The notes: generated by a model not told the origin, from the letters alone. DNA of 64,000 bases from Spongospora subterranea f. sp. subterranea (GCA_049724395.1 JAUGWO010000156.1:62001-126000), one strand, 5' to 3'; counted from the first letter of the stretch, positions 11,574-24,189 are shown. Made by a program: numbers and translations.

Positions 11574-11647
11574 GTCTGAGTGGCGCAACCGGTCAGCGCG
11601 TTCGACTGTTAATCGAGAGGTTATGGGTTCGAGTCCCATCTTGGACG
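11574..11647 (+). tRNA. tRNA-Asn (GTT)
   Basis: The sequence folds as a standard tRNA: the 5' acceptor strand GTCTGAG pairs with CTTGGAC, with G as discriminator; D arm with GTGGCGCAACCGGTCAGC (internal A box); anticodon arm around CTGTTAAT with anticodon GTT; and T arm with GGTTCGAGTCC (B box). It closely follows the eukaryotic tRNA-Asn consensus and has no intron. A run of six T at about 11653-11658 is the likely Pol III terminator. Confidence 0.95.
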
Positions 11648-11652
11648 TTCCT

Positions 11653-11658
11653 TTTTTG
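11653..11658 (+). terminator. Pol III oligo-T terminator of tRNA-Asn
   Basis: A run of six T starting six bases after the tRNA's 3' end. Confidence 0.75.
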
Positions 11659-11920
11659 TCCAATCAAGCGTCTATTGGTCACGGTGATTCAGCAGTGGAT
11701 CATGTGGGGGAGATCGTATGTTTTTGCACCACAAAAAACCATTGAAACTGTTTTCAAAAAGTTTGCTCAAGATTGCGGCGACGCCCAACTTTAGTGGCAA
11801 GAGGCCCTCCTCCTACATACTGGGACTGGATCATCATTGGTTGATATCTGTTACCTCAGTACAAGTATTTTTGAATTTCCGTTTCACAAAGATAATGTGT
11901 ATTTGATATTCGGAGAAGCA

Positions 11921-14678
11921 ATGGTCGGGGAGTCATTTGCGCCCAGAACGAAGCGTGAAGCCCTCAAACGCAGCGCCAAAGGTTCGGCACCACATATGAA
12001 GTGCCATGAATGAACCATGTGTCCGAATTTAGGAATATATGAACGCCGAAAAAGAGCTGCTGTTCCTGAAGCAAGGAGAAACGATGCGTCATCGCCAGAA
12101 AATCCCCGACAGATGGCCTTGATTAACCTGAGGACAACATTGGAAGTTATTCGGGCTGCCAACATTTCGTGTGGAAACCTATATGGCAGCACATTTCTCG
12201 GCGCCAGTAGACGATGAAGCACATAAACAGGAACTGCTGACTAGGAAAACGTTGATGAACGAGACTTTGAAGAGTTTCGTGACTGACAACTATAATATGT
12301 TTATACATACCTCAAAAGAAATCGAATGTACGCGTTTATCGTTTGACGACATCTCTTACTGAGTTGTTTGGCAGATATTGAATCCGATTTGTCCAACTTG
12401 CATAACACTTTGGGTCAATACAAGACTGCAATCAAGAGGCTACAGGATATTCCAATTACTAAGAAAGGTCTTGTACCAGTTTTTTCAAAACAATCGTGGT
12501 TTACAGTAATTTGAGCCCATATTTCGCAGATACGCATGCAATTCTAATTTCCAAAATATCATCTGGCGCCAAAAATGTCAATTCGACAATACTAATTGAC
12601 ATTATCGACGAGCTAAATACTTTGATATATGAACGGAAGCTGGAACAAGCTACTGAGTTGGTCGATTCGTCTTTTGATAGAGTAAATACTATTGATGCAA
12701 CCGATATCCAAGTGGAAGATGCTCACGCAAAGCTCACTATCGAAAAAGATAAACTAGTCTGCGTGGCGTCAGAAATGTTCAAAGTATGACGCCGGTATTG
12801 ACCATAATTTTTCTGAATTTCTTTTTCAGTCACCAGCACTGAAACCTCAAGAAAGACGTCGATATATCAACTGTATTGTAAAGTTAGGCCAGATGGATAA
12901 AGCGCTTGATCTGTTTGTCGAGCAACGTAGCTCCATGATTCGTATCGCGCAAGGTTTTTATTGCTATAATTAAGCGCTATTGTTTGAAGAGTGTGTTTTT
13001 TCAGGACAGATCCGATCAACCGGTGATTTGACATCATATATCACTGACGTTTCAGGAGTTGTTTTTTCTTCCATTGGAACTGGCTGGATCGAATTCAAAC
13101 GCATATTCAAAAACCATGCGCTAAACTCCCGATTCTTTACATGGGCAACATCTGAACTGGAGACGTTTGGCAATCTTGTTCGTCATCAGGTCAGCTGTAG
13201 AGTTGTAGCCATGTTACTATCAATCAAACCGGCTTAGGTATTTCGGAGCCGATTCTTCATTTCGCACAGTCTGTCAATGTGTGCATTTGACAGTACTTGC
13301 CTGCAAAATGCTGGAGAAACAAGGGCTCAAATTTTCTTTTATGTTTGAAAAACTTTTTCTGGATGATCTGGTAGGCATTTCTGGGAGTAGGCTGATTGGA
13401 GGTTGCTTTCTTTCAGCGATTCTTGCAGAGATCCGCTTTTCAAACTTACAGCATTACTGCCCGTCAAATTATTGCCAAGGCGCTTAGTACAGAAACGTGG
13501 GAGATCGAGCAAACTTGGATCAAACAACCTAGTAAGATTGATGTTGCTGATAAGGTATTTGTAACTGTCAGTGGTAAACGATTTATTAATTTGTTTCTAA
13601 AGCTGTCGATTACTCGAAGTGCACGTAGCCTATATGACGTCGTCCATCAGTTCATTCAGGATATGAGACTACTTATATTCAATCCCATCGTTTTTGATCC
13701 AACTGTTAACGACTTGCTTCCACTCGCATCCACAGGAATCAGAGTTATGTTTGAAGAGTATTTGTTGCATATGGCCACTGTTTCCAAATCGGAGGCTACG
13801 ACTGACGCCCAAGGCATCGCCATCCTTTCCAACTCTTACTTCCTTGCTGAAGATCTCTTTCCCAGAATAATAAAGCAATTAACGCAGCGGATCCCACCTC
13901 AACGAGGTAAGATCTCGATTTTGATCTCACAACTGTTAATCCTGTCGCAAAGGTATGACTGAGATACTGAATTTTCACGATCAACTCATGAAGTTTTACA
14001 AAGCTCAAAGAGAGTTTTTTTGCCAAAAACGTGGGGAGAAGTGGATTAGTGATATTATCCAATGGAACAGCGAGGCGGAAAAATGGTTTGCGCCGCTTGA
14101 TTCCCCTGTTGATACTCCATCAGCGGGGTTCATGTCTTTTGGTGTATATCTGATTCAGCTAGGTGTTCAGGTTAATAAATGCCTTGAGGTAAGTTTCTGT
14201 CTGGATTCTTCAAGGCCTTGCTCATTGTTTTCAGTTCGAGGTCCCTCGCATTCAATCTCGTGCAGTTGCTGAAGTACTTTCCCAATTACGTTCCGATGCA
14301 TCCTGGAGCCATGTCCCGGCAAAGCTAAATCCCCGCGGCTACAGACAGCTCACGCTCGATATGGCGTTTATGAAAATGGCGGAAGGGGGTTCCGGTTTTT
14401 ATCAAGAGGCTGTTATGAAATATTCGTCTGAAATCATGCTTCACGCCAAAAAAAGACTTGAAACACCAATCGAGACTATTGATGAATCTTGGGCTGACAA
14501 ATTGATTGATTGCCTCCCGGAAAAGACTCGTCTGACAGTTGCTATTAAAGTTACGCCAAACAAAGCTTCGGAACCAATCTCTCGTTTGATTTCTCCAAAT
14601 CCGTCTCCAGCACGGGGAAGCAGAGCTCAGTCCACACTTGTCATAAGAGAAAGCGGGTCGAGCAGAAAGCAAAAGTAA
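11921..14678 (+). CDS. EXO84: Exocyst subunit EXO84 (EXOC8-like), multi-exon
   Basis: The exocyst tethers secretory vesicles to the plasma membrane. The N-terminal signature is FRVETYMAAHF followed by VTDNYNMFIHTSKEIE (about 12155-12330), matching the EXO84 pattern in which a Tyr-x-x-Phe-Ile-x-Thr-Ser/Ala-Lys-Glu-Ile segment precedes a coiled coil. Downstream exons supply the helical C-terminal domain: LSPYFADTHAILISKISSGA (about 12510), ERKLEQATELVDSSF (12640), LGQMDKALDLFVEQRS (12890), AITRSARSLYD-type helices near 13610 and a basic Ser/Pro tail ending RESGSSRKQK at 14678. At least eight short introns. The start at 11921 and the first junctions are uncertain because the first coding block changes frame before 12150. 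Confidence 0.75.
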
Positions 14679-14822
14679 AATAACGTGCATTCCTAAATAC
14701 CGCCGTCACATGCGTATTAGTTTTATAGAAATGCAAGTTCAATAGTCAGAAATAACTATTTATTAAGCGATGTGGCTGCAGCACCTTCAGCCAGACGACA
14801 ACCGTGGATGTTGAGAAATAGC

Positions 14823-16242
14823 TCAATATCCAAATAACCACGCCCACCATCCCTTGCATGGGTATTTAACTCCTGCTTCTAACAATTTCTTGAATGCTTT
14901 GCTAAATTCCTTGAAGAATGCGGCTTCGTCTTTAGCGAAATATTCAACGTAGTATTTAAACTTTGGGTCTTCGATAAGCGCCATATCTGTTGGAAGCATC
15001 ATGAGCTTTCCAGTTTTATCCTCATATTGCTTAGGGCCGTTCCATTTTTTCTCGGTCCTAAGAATGCAGGTTATGTGTGAACCAATTACGGCTACCGAAA
15101 TAGAATACCACTTCTCTTCAAGTAGCAGCCGAAAAAATTCGTTACTGAATGTAGTAGGTGCATTTGTCCATGGCCCAGTGAAGCCAGATCTGTTCGGATG
15201 ACAACGGCCAACAGCTGAAAAATTGATGGTGGGTAATCATATATAAGCAGAGAGAATGCTTTTGTACCGTGAGCCCCCAGAAGAGCAACTATTTCCTTGT
15301 CGTTGAAGCCCATGCGGTAGAAAATATCTCTCACGTGCTGAGCGCCTTGTGCTGCATCTGGAAGACGACCGTCAGGTGGGCAGGACGTCCCATCTTTCGC
15401 ATCAGTGCGTCCTATGTGACAGTTGAGAGGTATGATTTATGTTGGAACATATGAGTTAACCTTCGCGCCATGGAACAACAGGGCCGCCCATTTCTTCGAT
15501 GGCGACAACCCCTGCCAGAGTCCATAAATCTGCATAGGATACGCCTGACGGTGCAGTGGTTAAATAAACTACGATTCGGGTGTCGGTGCGAATACCGGGG
15601 TATTTTGCCTTCAAGGGCTCAAGAACCTGTCGAGCAACGGCTAGACCGGCATTTGCTCCGAATTCGGATTCAGGCTTAAAACGCATTGTCGCACCGTTAG
15701 ATCTAGACGTTACGCTGTTATGAATTTCGGTACGTGATAAAAAATAAAATGTACCCGCCGGGGCATGTTGCTCCTTTCGTGCCATCATACGATCCGGCAG
15801 CATGCCAGGCCAAACGAACTAATACAGGGCCGTATGATCCATCGTCATAAGAGGAGTTTGATTCAAGCAAGTCTGCCTAATTAGTGCACATGGTCAATAT
15901 TTGCTGGAGCTGAATCCGATTACAGCTCTACGATATCTTTGCGAAGCTGAGCGTAGTCAACTGGGGCAGAGGCAGACGCAGAGGTTTCCTTGGCTTGTTC
16001 GCAAACTGCTACAGTGCTAGCCAGCGCGACAGCTGCTGTGGCACCAGCAGCAAACCCCCAGGCATGATATCCATGACCGCTCGATGACGTGGAGGTTGCC
16101 AAGCATCGAACAGAATGAGCTGATTGTCCAAATTCAGCATCAGCAGATTTTTTCCTTCACATTCGAAACTACCTGCAACTAGACGAGGACCAGCGCCTCG
16201 AGAAGCCAATGACAAGCCGCGAACGGATCGTGACAATAGCAT
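14823..16242 (-). CDS. CCP1: Mitochondrial cytochrome c peroxidase (class I haem peroxidase)
   Basis: Reduces hydrogen peroxide with electrons from cytochrome c. The first exon (from 16242) encodes a basic, Ser-rich presequence starting [18 protein letters not shown]; after an intron the protein continues [19 protein letters not shown] and a short hydrophobic stretch, as expected for import into the intermembrane space. The distal haem pocket is [12 protein letters not shown] (near 15835). [19 protein letters not shown] (near 15520) is typical of the family. The proximal His motif GAHAVGRCH is assembled across an intron (15270 to 15200), followed by [18 protein letters not shown]. The proximal Asp lies in MLPTDMAL (near 14985). 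It ends WWAWLFGY at 14823. The hydrophobic N-terminal anchor is common in oomycete members. All key residues are present. Confidence 0.9.
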
Positions 16243-16812
16243 GATTGATAATATTATTATGAACAAAAGGCGATAAGTTCTCTATGTCCTCACTGGTCAG
16301 TCCCCCCAGTGACGCTTGAAAATCACGTTGCGCACATTGGCGGGTATAACTCCGGAGTCAAAGGGAAACCTCCCGTCCCGTCCCGTCTCAAGAAGCGCGC
16401 GGCGAAAATGCCCGTATATGTTGGACATGTGCGTCAAAACCATAATTGTCGAGCGCTGAAAATCCCTTCATAGTGCGAAATGTCACAATGAATTGATTGC
16501 ACAGCCCAAGTTGCCCGAAAATTCGTACCCAAGGATTATGTGAATCGTTTGAAAATATAGGTAAATTTACGAAGAGACTGGAATTATTTAGTGCAATTAA
16601 ATAAGAGTTCGGTTATTATTACAACTAAATGCTGTTGCTGCAACATTGCACAAGTTTTGATCATTTCACAGAGTAGGTTGGGAACTCACAAGTTGACTAG
16701 GTTCCGGAACTTTTTATCATCACCGCATTCTGAGATTTTTGGAGCTGGATTATTTGATCCAATTACACACCATTTATGACGACAAGACGTTCGACAATAT
16801 TAATATAATGAT
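16243..16812. other. Intergenic, no gene seen
   Basis: Upstream of the peroxidase gene and downstream of the SDR gene, both on minus. AT-rich with only short frames; it should contain the peroxidase promoter. Confidence 0.4.
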
Positions 16813-18119
16813 TTAATCTTGGAGATTGCTAAGAAGATTGTGTCCACCAGATAACCCCAATGCAGCACATATAGAATGAAAGACGGTTGCGCTCGATATT
16901 AAACGCAAAGACGGAATGTATCGAAGATATCGAGGAATATATATCGTTCCTTGCCCCTCGCAAATGCCATTTACAATATCGCGCGCGGCTTGTTGCAAAC
17001 GAAGTCGCGGACACGATGATTGCGACAGAAACGATTCTCTAAACAACCTATTGAGAACTAAACTGTACAGTCATCGAATTCCATACCCGTGATAGATTGG
17101 ATCAATCATGTTCAAATGGACGCAGGCCCAGAATACGCTGACTCCAATGTTCCCATACTCTCGAAGCTCGACGCGCAAAGCTTCGGTCAATCCCATGGCT
17201 GCGAACTGATTAGCACAGAAATGAACTTGATTGGCTACGCCTGTTCACACTGGTCGGTGATGAACCTTGAACGGCGCGAAGCAATGAATACCGGTAACTG
17301 CCGCGCTGGAGGAGACTATCGCTACGCATCCACGATTAGATTCAACCATCTGAGCCACAGTTAAAAATTCGACAGAGAACCGAAACAAAATTTCGACGCA
17401 TTACATCAGAAAGAAACGCCTTGATTACGGTAAAATGCCCCATTGCAGCCACATCGAACTCGCGTCGAATTGAGTCAATTGGTAGTTTATGTAAGGGCGG
17501 CGATAATTGAGCGTCGCATGGTGGCCGAACATTAACATCGATGATCAACTCCACCGGTCCTGATATCGATTAACACATCACAAACTTTGTTGCAAAACGG
17601 CATCCATACCAATCTGTTTTTCATGAAGAAGCCTTTTAAGTGGCGTCACAAGCCGGTCCTGGATCATTTTCTCATCTGATGTATCGCAACTGAAGCAAAA
17701 CGCGCGACCATTCCTGGAGTCAATGATATTTGCACAAGCAGAAGAACAAGAATCGCTGCAGTCAACGACAACGACTAGTAGCGGTCGGCAGAAATGAGAA
17801 GCTGGCAGACATTGTTAATAACGAGTACCTGTGGCACCTCGAGCTCCGAGTTCAAATGCGGTATACATGCCGATTCCCGATTGGACGCCATTGATTACCA
17901 CTGTCTTTCCTTTAAGCGCTGAAGACCTCTTACGACGTTGATTTCGTAACCAGCGGATGCATATTCCAAGAACTACGCCAATGAGCACTGCACAACAAGG
18001 CTGGATTCAGCCATCAAATTCGGATCATCCATTCCACCCAATAAATTGGAAAAAAACTTGATTAACAAATAAAACTTCGATCAGATAAAGAATAAAATCA
18101 TACTTAATGTACGGTTCAT
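16813..18119 (-). CDS. Membrane-anchored short-chain dehydrogenase/reductase, catalytic motif altered
   Basis: After a probable mini first exon (MNRT, near 18119), an N-terminal membrane segment LIGVVLGICIRWLRN leads to the Rossmann start KTVVINGVQSGIGMYTAFE (near 17900-17850), where the usual TGxxxGIG is NGxxxGIG. The central part reads PVELIIDVNV at the position of the NNAG motif, then FDVAAMGHFTVIKAFLSDVM (about 17450). The catalytic Ser is present (IVSSSAA, near 17310). After a 57-nt intron the YxxxK position reads FCANQ, followed by FAAMGLTEALRVELREYG (about 17200), and a C-terminal part runs to 16813. The layout is that of DHRS/retinol-dehydrogenase-type SDRs. Loss of both Tyr and Lys suggests a non-enzymatic protein or a decaying gene, although the frames stay open. 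Confidence 0.6.
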
Positions 18120-19862
18120 CGGAAATACAGCAGCTGATAGTCTGGTTATGATGCGGTTGGCTTTAATCAGCAAGCTCTCCAACGACATGACTATTATTTT
18201 GATGGTGCCTAAGACCCGTTCCTGGTGACGCCTGCCTGTTTGGTGTTCGGCCTGATCGGGTGCGTTGCGATATTAGGAGGGCGTTGAATCCCCTCTTCAC
18301 CTCATCATTGTACGATGATTAAGAGCGATACGGCAATGCCCTCCATAACCCATCTCCTCATCTCCAAATACTGTACCACATGTACTGTACCTTAATGCAG
18401 TCGATACCCAACGGTGTGTAACTCAATAATTCATCCGTACACCTGTCGAACACGTTTCTCGGCAAACGGGCACAGTTTATCTGGTTCCAAGATGGCGAAA
18501 GCGCTGGCATGATGTGCTCGGAAGATGCTAACCGCTTCTGTTCATTGGGCAGTAGTTTTGCCGTTTGAAAAAATGACAGAAATCAACTTGATATCCTGAA
18601 CACCAGGTGACTATGCGATGGGCTTCAGGCACTGGGCTGTCGTGCAACCCTTACGAACGTGTGCGTGATCTTCGCTGAATGGTCCCCGTTCATTTATCGG
18701 TGCAGTTGATGCCATAATACATCGTGGAAGATTCGCTAAAATGTTTGAAATGCTCTTGTTCTCGGTAGTACTCGATATCAATGCCGCGCTATATATTCGG
18801 AAATGATGTTCGTAAGAAGCACATGCTACGACCGAGGTCTGTTTGTGAAATCTTCTATTATCAGTATATGAAACCGCTAGCACTCCTACCGGCACAAAAT
18901 ATGATCAGGCTCAAATTGTTCGCTTTGACTCCTAGGATGCATCGAAAACCCAAAAACTTGATTGACCGAACAAATAAACGCGCGTAAAAGCTGACCCTAA
19001 ACAGGCATCGATAATAGTGGTTCCCGAAATCGAGGTCATAGGCTCCCAATAAAGCGATCTGACGTACACCGGAAGAAGCTAAAGAACGTGTTTGGCAAAG
19101 GGTCATTTCACCATAATGGATTACCATAGAGGAGGACCAAATAAACTCACAGACATCATAACCCCAGCAGGTGCCCGAAGACATAATGGCCGCAGAAACT
19201 CTTTACAAATCGTAAAAAATCGAATAAAATGGTACTACGAGAGGCTTTCGGGGCCGTTGTTTGCGAATAGGAATCAGTTGTTGTTGAAAATCCGATTTGG
19301 CTTGGTTTGGCACGCTCTAGGCTACATTTGCAGCTTACTTCAAGGGATACGGTCGTAGGAATGATCTTAGCACTACCACTTGTGTAAGAAGAAAAGAAAG
19401 TGAATTTAAAGCTCCAATAAACTTGTATGATGACTGAGTTAAAAAAAATGGAAATAGATACCGGATATTTTGTGTTTTGAAGACGACACATTTCTCCATA
19501 ATGTAGTTTGTTTTTAAACATAAGTTTGGCTCCACAATTGCCAAAGAGCTTGTCTACGGTATGCCATTTTGGTCATTTTGCCCCAATGAGCCATTTTGTA
19601 TCGATTTTGTGCCACAGCATTGTGCAGTTCTCCGGACGCTTCCGCCACACATCAATGACGCCCTCAAAGTCCCGACAGTTCCTGACATGTTTGACATGCA
19701 GTTATTGAAACCATAAGATTCTTCACAGATCCAGGACGACGTCTTTCCCGTTGTTCGTTTTTTCAGCGGTTCTTCTTAGCGGGGCGGCTGATACAGGCGA
19801 GTACGCGGCAATGCCCCTGGTTTTTTCCATCGCAATAGGTTCTGGTCGGCGACAGCGAAGTC
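18120..19862. other. Gene-poor stretch with a possible decayed SDR-like fragment
   Basis: No confident gene. On minus, a frame near 19080-19000 reads SLASSGVRQIALLGAYDLDF, and another near 18745-18660 reads KSISNILANL then INERGPFSEDHAH. In order these recall the cofactor-binding and NNAG regions of an SDR without their glycine and Asn motifs. This may be an old second copy of the SDR gene at 16813-18119. Confidence 0.3.
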
Positions 19863-20909
19863 CTACCGTCTCCAGCTCCAACGTTTGTCGCGATGACACC
19901 ATCTGCCTTCATCGCAGTAGTTCCCAGCGCCCTGGATCACATATTGTGAGACCGGACGGCTGAATTGCTGAGACGAAACCAATTCCGCTTCCGCTTTACG
20001 CCGGGACTCCTCCATGCCAGCGTATCTCGCCATGGACTGGTCGATTATCATTCCTGCCGATCTCCGGTCGACCTTCACAAATCGGTACTTTCTTCCTAGG
20101 CGATTCCGAGGTTGTGAGGATTCTTCCGGTGATGCTGCCCTCCGGCGACGGTTGTGGTCATCCTTGAGGGTGGAACATTATGGGTTAAATATCTCAACAT
20201 TGGTACAGTATCCGCTGGGGCACTAACACCAACCGAAATCCTTTTCCCGGAGGAGCATGTTCCAGTTGACTCATTCAAAAGGTTCATCATCGGATTATTG
20301 AAGAAATTGTCAGTCAGGTAATTTTGGCGGAAAGGCCTGCTTTATTATCATACGAGTGAAGCAGGATGAAAACAATGCTGTATTTCCCGCCTGCCAACTC
20401 CGATATCGGTTTAGAACCAAGGACCACATCGGGTTTTTCGAAAGTCGCGGCTATACGATCATCTGTGTGCAGGATGATTCTTCATCTACAGTTTGTAGTC
20501 ATCATCAGCGCCGCCTACATTGGCACAGTCCTTCCTCAGGTCTTCGCAATCGCCGATCTCGTAATAACGGTCGCCCTGACGATTAGAACTCCCCAATATT
20601 CAGTGTTTGTTCTGGTAAGAGTTATGGTTGCATTTCGATAAATATCGTACTGACTTCTCGAAAGGCCATTTCTGCTTCACGAGCCCTATCTGTCTTTATC
20701 GCTGGTGTCGCTGCATATGATATTAGGCCTCGGCGTGCCTTAACGGCATTGGCCATTACAATTACTCTCACTTCTTTGGTACAGATCTCCCGAAATCTCA
20801 CATGGAGTTTGCTTCCGATTTTCGCCATAACCATCAGCAGTTTAGAGATTGTGTCATTGTGGCTAGCCGGTCGCAGAAAGGTGACCATTCCACATGCATA
20901 TGAACGCAT
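19780..20909 (-). CDS. Unrecognised coding-like region, probably multi-exon
   Basis: I do not recognise a family. The minus strand shows several stretches with natural composition: from 20909 a frame with SKLLMVMAKIGSKLHVRF; near 20590-20510 GDRYYEIGDCEDLRKDCAN; after a likely 27-nt intron near 20500-20470 a block with ATFEKPDVVLGSKPISELAG; then a basic block near 20170-19930 with SAGMIIDQSMARYAGMEESR. Frame changes between blocks would need introns of 27 nt or more with GT...AG ends, some of which are visible. Plus-strand frames in the same place are more hydrophobic and less convincing. Exon structure and start are guesses. Confidence 0.3.
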
Positions 20910-20968
20910 ATGAACCTTAATAGTATTGCTGCTGGTGGATAAACCCGACTCAATATTATTGATTTGGT

Positions 20969-23900
20969 CTAGATTTTATTTTTGAATCGCGCAAGGGCTC
21001 CCATAGGTTTGGAGGGCGCTTGACCGACATTTCCGAATACAGCCGCTGGTACCGTCTTTTGTTCAATAAGTACATCCGGCTCTTCCTCTTCGATTTCCTC
21101 CCCTTCTTCGTTTTCGTCCATAATATCGATTTCTTCTGGATTCACGACAGGCGCATTCAATGATGCCTCCATCTCCAGATATTCCATCTGAATTATTAGT
21201 TAGTACTTGTTACCATTGATAGAAAAAATCGTTCGCGTTTGGAGGTTGGCATACATCATTTGCAGTCTGGGCAGCGACCTTATCACCCTGTGCGGCTCCA
21301 GCAAGAGCTTGCGCCTGAGCAATAGTTGCCTGTACGAAATGAGTCTGGGCCTGTTGAAAGTACAACAACGTCAACGTGAATCACAAAGGATCACAACATT
21401 GCGAATTAACCATATCAGCGGCGACGCTCCTTCGAATTCGCAACATCTCCCTGAACGTATCTTCGTTACCGTGTTGAACTTCGAAGGAATGAAATGTATC
21501 CCAGAAATTTGTATCAGTAGTGGGAGAGCAGAATTGACTGCAATAGCTGTATAATGCACGGACACGGTCCACCTGGTCGCAGGTCGAGTTAGCAGGTTGA
21601 ACACAGCATTGTCCAAGAGAGTACGTTACCTCTCCCAGCTTCAATTCTAATTGTGCATATTGCATAATCACAAAGCGCACCAGCTGCTTTGGCATAGTCT
21701 GAATAGCCTTTTCATAAACTTCTCGCGTACGGGCAACCCCAAACATCTCCGATGCCTTCGTCACATATATCTGGAACATTTCGATCTTATCGTCGTCCTT
21801 GATACGCTGCAATGCTCGGTCGTAAACTTGAAGAGCATGGCGTGCGAGACCGTATTTTTCCTCCAAATTAGCATATAACAGAAATAGATCCTATTAATAT
21901 GAGTCTTAAATGAAAACTGGAACATGCAGCAAATTTACCTTGGCGTTGTCGGCAGGAGCTTTTTCAACAGCCTGTTCGAACAGATCCCTTGCCCGCTCCA
22001 GTTTCTTACCACCATAGCGCTCCACGAATTTTGTCAAATAGGTTTTCCAGATCGGCATGGCATGCGGAAAACCAAAACGGGCCAAACCCAATTCATAAGC
22101 TCGGAACGAATCCTGAAGGTCCAAAGTTTTAGACTGCGTAAGCTTGCTCAAGAAAAGCGGAGAGAAAATACTTCAAAGAATCGGTGAGACTCCAGTAGCG
22201 CTGCCAGATTCAGGACAGTCTGCGGCGTTGCAATTTTAATATCAAGCATCGTTGTATACGCAGCCCGCGCAGATTCGAGGGTGCCAAAACTTTCTTCCAG
22301 ATCAACATAAAGCGACCATAGTTTTGTACTCCTCCATACTCTCTCCTGAAGCATTACACTCATTATCAGCATGACTAGATCAAGTAAAAAAACAGATTTT
22401 ACCTGGACGGGTTTATGGGCATCTGCCTTCATTCTTTCACGTTTATCAGGTACGCTGGCAGTGACACGACGGCTAACATCCAACGCAGCTTTAAACTGCT
22501 TTTCTCTCAGCTCCATTTCAATCCATGAGCACCATATATCAGAAAGCTCATCAACGGTCCGGAACTGGACAGCAACCGCACTGAAAAATGAAAGTAATTA
22601 GAAAAGAAACAACTGAAAATAAAACTGTACCTTTGATAAACCGTTCGAGCATTGTCAAGAGATTGATTACTTTCGTATAATGATGCCAGACCAATCCATA
22701 TATTACTGAGTTTCCCATCTGCTTCTCGAGGTGTGATCACTTTGATCGCCTCAGCGTAAACTCTGCGAGAAGTTTATAGATGCTGAAGCAGCAGGGCAAA
22801 ATGTCACGTACTCAATGGCAGCTGCATCATCATTCCCACCAACAATCCGAACTCGTTTTAGCCATTCTGACACGCTGTAAGGATTCTGTTTTAACAGCAC
22901 AGTATTTACTAATAATGGGCGACGATTCATCAGATTCTGAAAACAAGTTAGCCCATGCAGAACACAAAGCCTGGAGATTGGTATTTACCTCGAGGCGAAG
23001 TAAGCGATGTTCCACATCATCTCCATCAATATTATAATCATCATCCTCATCGTCAACGAAGTTTGAGTCTGTCTGTTCCTCCATCTTCGCCGCCAACATC
23101 GTTTCCTCAAAACTTGAGTAGGCTTCGAATATCACAGAAAAATCGCACGCATTGTGGTCACGGTCTCAAGAGACTCCTCAAATATATCGCGAGCTTTTTC
23201 GAATTGCCCCAAACGAATGTAGTAGTGTGCTAATGAAGACCACAGCGCACCTGTCTCTGCTGAATACTTCTGCATACCTACTCGCACATCAGAACCAAAT
23301 GACATTGACGCAGTTGAAAAAAGGTTGAAAAGCAGAAAAACAATGCATGGGATATATCGTGAAAACAGTAACTGCAGCAAATGCGAAAACAAAATTGGAG
23401 TGATAATACCACTACGAAGCACGGCATCAGCAGACATAGAGGGTGGCACTTCCTTAGCGTGCTCAACTAGAAGCTGACAGAGCTCATTCCACAACTCCAG
23501 ACGTGTAGTACCAGGCTCGGGAATATATGATTCGTCACTAACTAACTCTGCCAATAGCGGCATCAAGACGGAATACTGCTTTCGCTTCCGAAGAACGTTC
23601 AGTAACAATGTTCGGCCTTGTGGTTCAAGTTGCACATATCGTCTCAAAATCCGAGTTGCCGTTTCGGCTGGAATAATGGTATTGATAACACAGCCGACAA
23701 CTGGATCCCCGGCTGCAAACTTGGCGTATTTGTCCCAAATCATGTGATGCTGAGTTACTGGTAATGATTGCAGAGCGCGATCGAATGCATTCCTGGTCCT
23801 TGTGATCAAACCTACGGAAATTGAGCATGAAAATAAGCGATATAGAATCGCTGCGTACCGAATTGCCACAGGAATTTGGAATACAGCAGCCATAATACAG

Positions 23901-24189
23901 GCATACGAGGAAGACAAGATACCGCTCGTTCAAACGCGTTTATTGCATCTGCGGCTATCGAAGTGCATACCGTAATAGGACGTTTACGGGACGCCTGTGT
24001 AAGATCTTTAAGATACCGGGTCCATATCTTGTACGATAACGGAACGGCAGCCAGGGCCCGTTCGTAAAGCGCCGCCAGTTCCGACAAGGTCGCGGTGCTC
24101 TGAACGGTATCGACGTAGCGGATCCATGCCGATACGGAATGAGGTGCAGATAAGACAGCCAATTCGAATACAGACAGATCTAGTGCCAT
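20969..24189 (-). CDS. SYF1: Pre-mRNA splicing factor SYF1 (XAB2-like), HAT/TPR repeats
   Basis: Part of the Prp19/NineTeen complex that activates the spliceosome. The N-terminus from 24189 carries half-a-TPR repeats such as WIRYVDTVQSTATLSEL, YERALAAVPLSYKIWTRYL and INAFERAVSCLPRMPVLWL. Later exons continue the array: SALVEHAKEVPP-type and FEKARDIFEESLETV helices near 23300-23150, SLDNARTVYQ near 22650, WSLYVDLEESFGTLESARAAY near 22290, RARDLFEQAVEKAP near 21980 and ALQVYDRALQRIKDDDKIEM near 21800. The C-terminus has the family's acidic stretch (EENEEGEEIEEE-like, near 21100) and TVPAAVFGNVGQAPSKP, ending at 20969. There are many short introns. Overall order and length fit SYF1 of about 900 residues. 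Confidence 0.88.

Noticed and set aside
18781-19358. Plus-strand frames between the SDR and SYF1 genes
   Set aside because: Short, no start context or domain, and they overlap the possible SDR-like remnant on minus.
20366-20641. 91-residue plus-strand frame with hydrophobic segments
   Set aside because: The opposite strand has more natural coding composition and visible splice signals; hydrophobic antisense frames are common.
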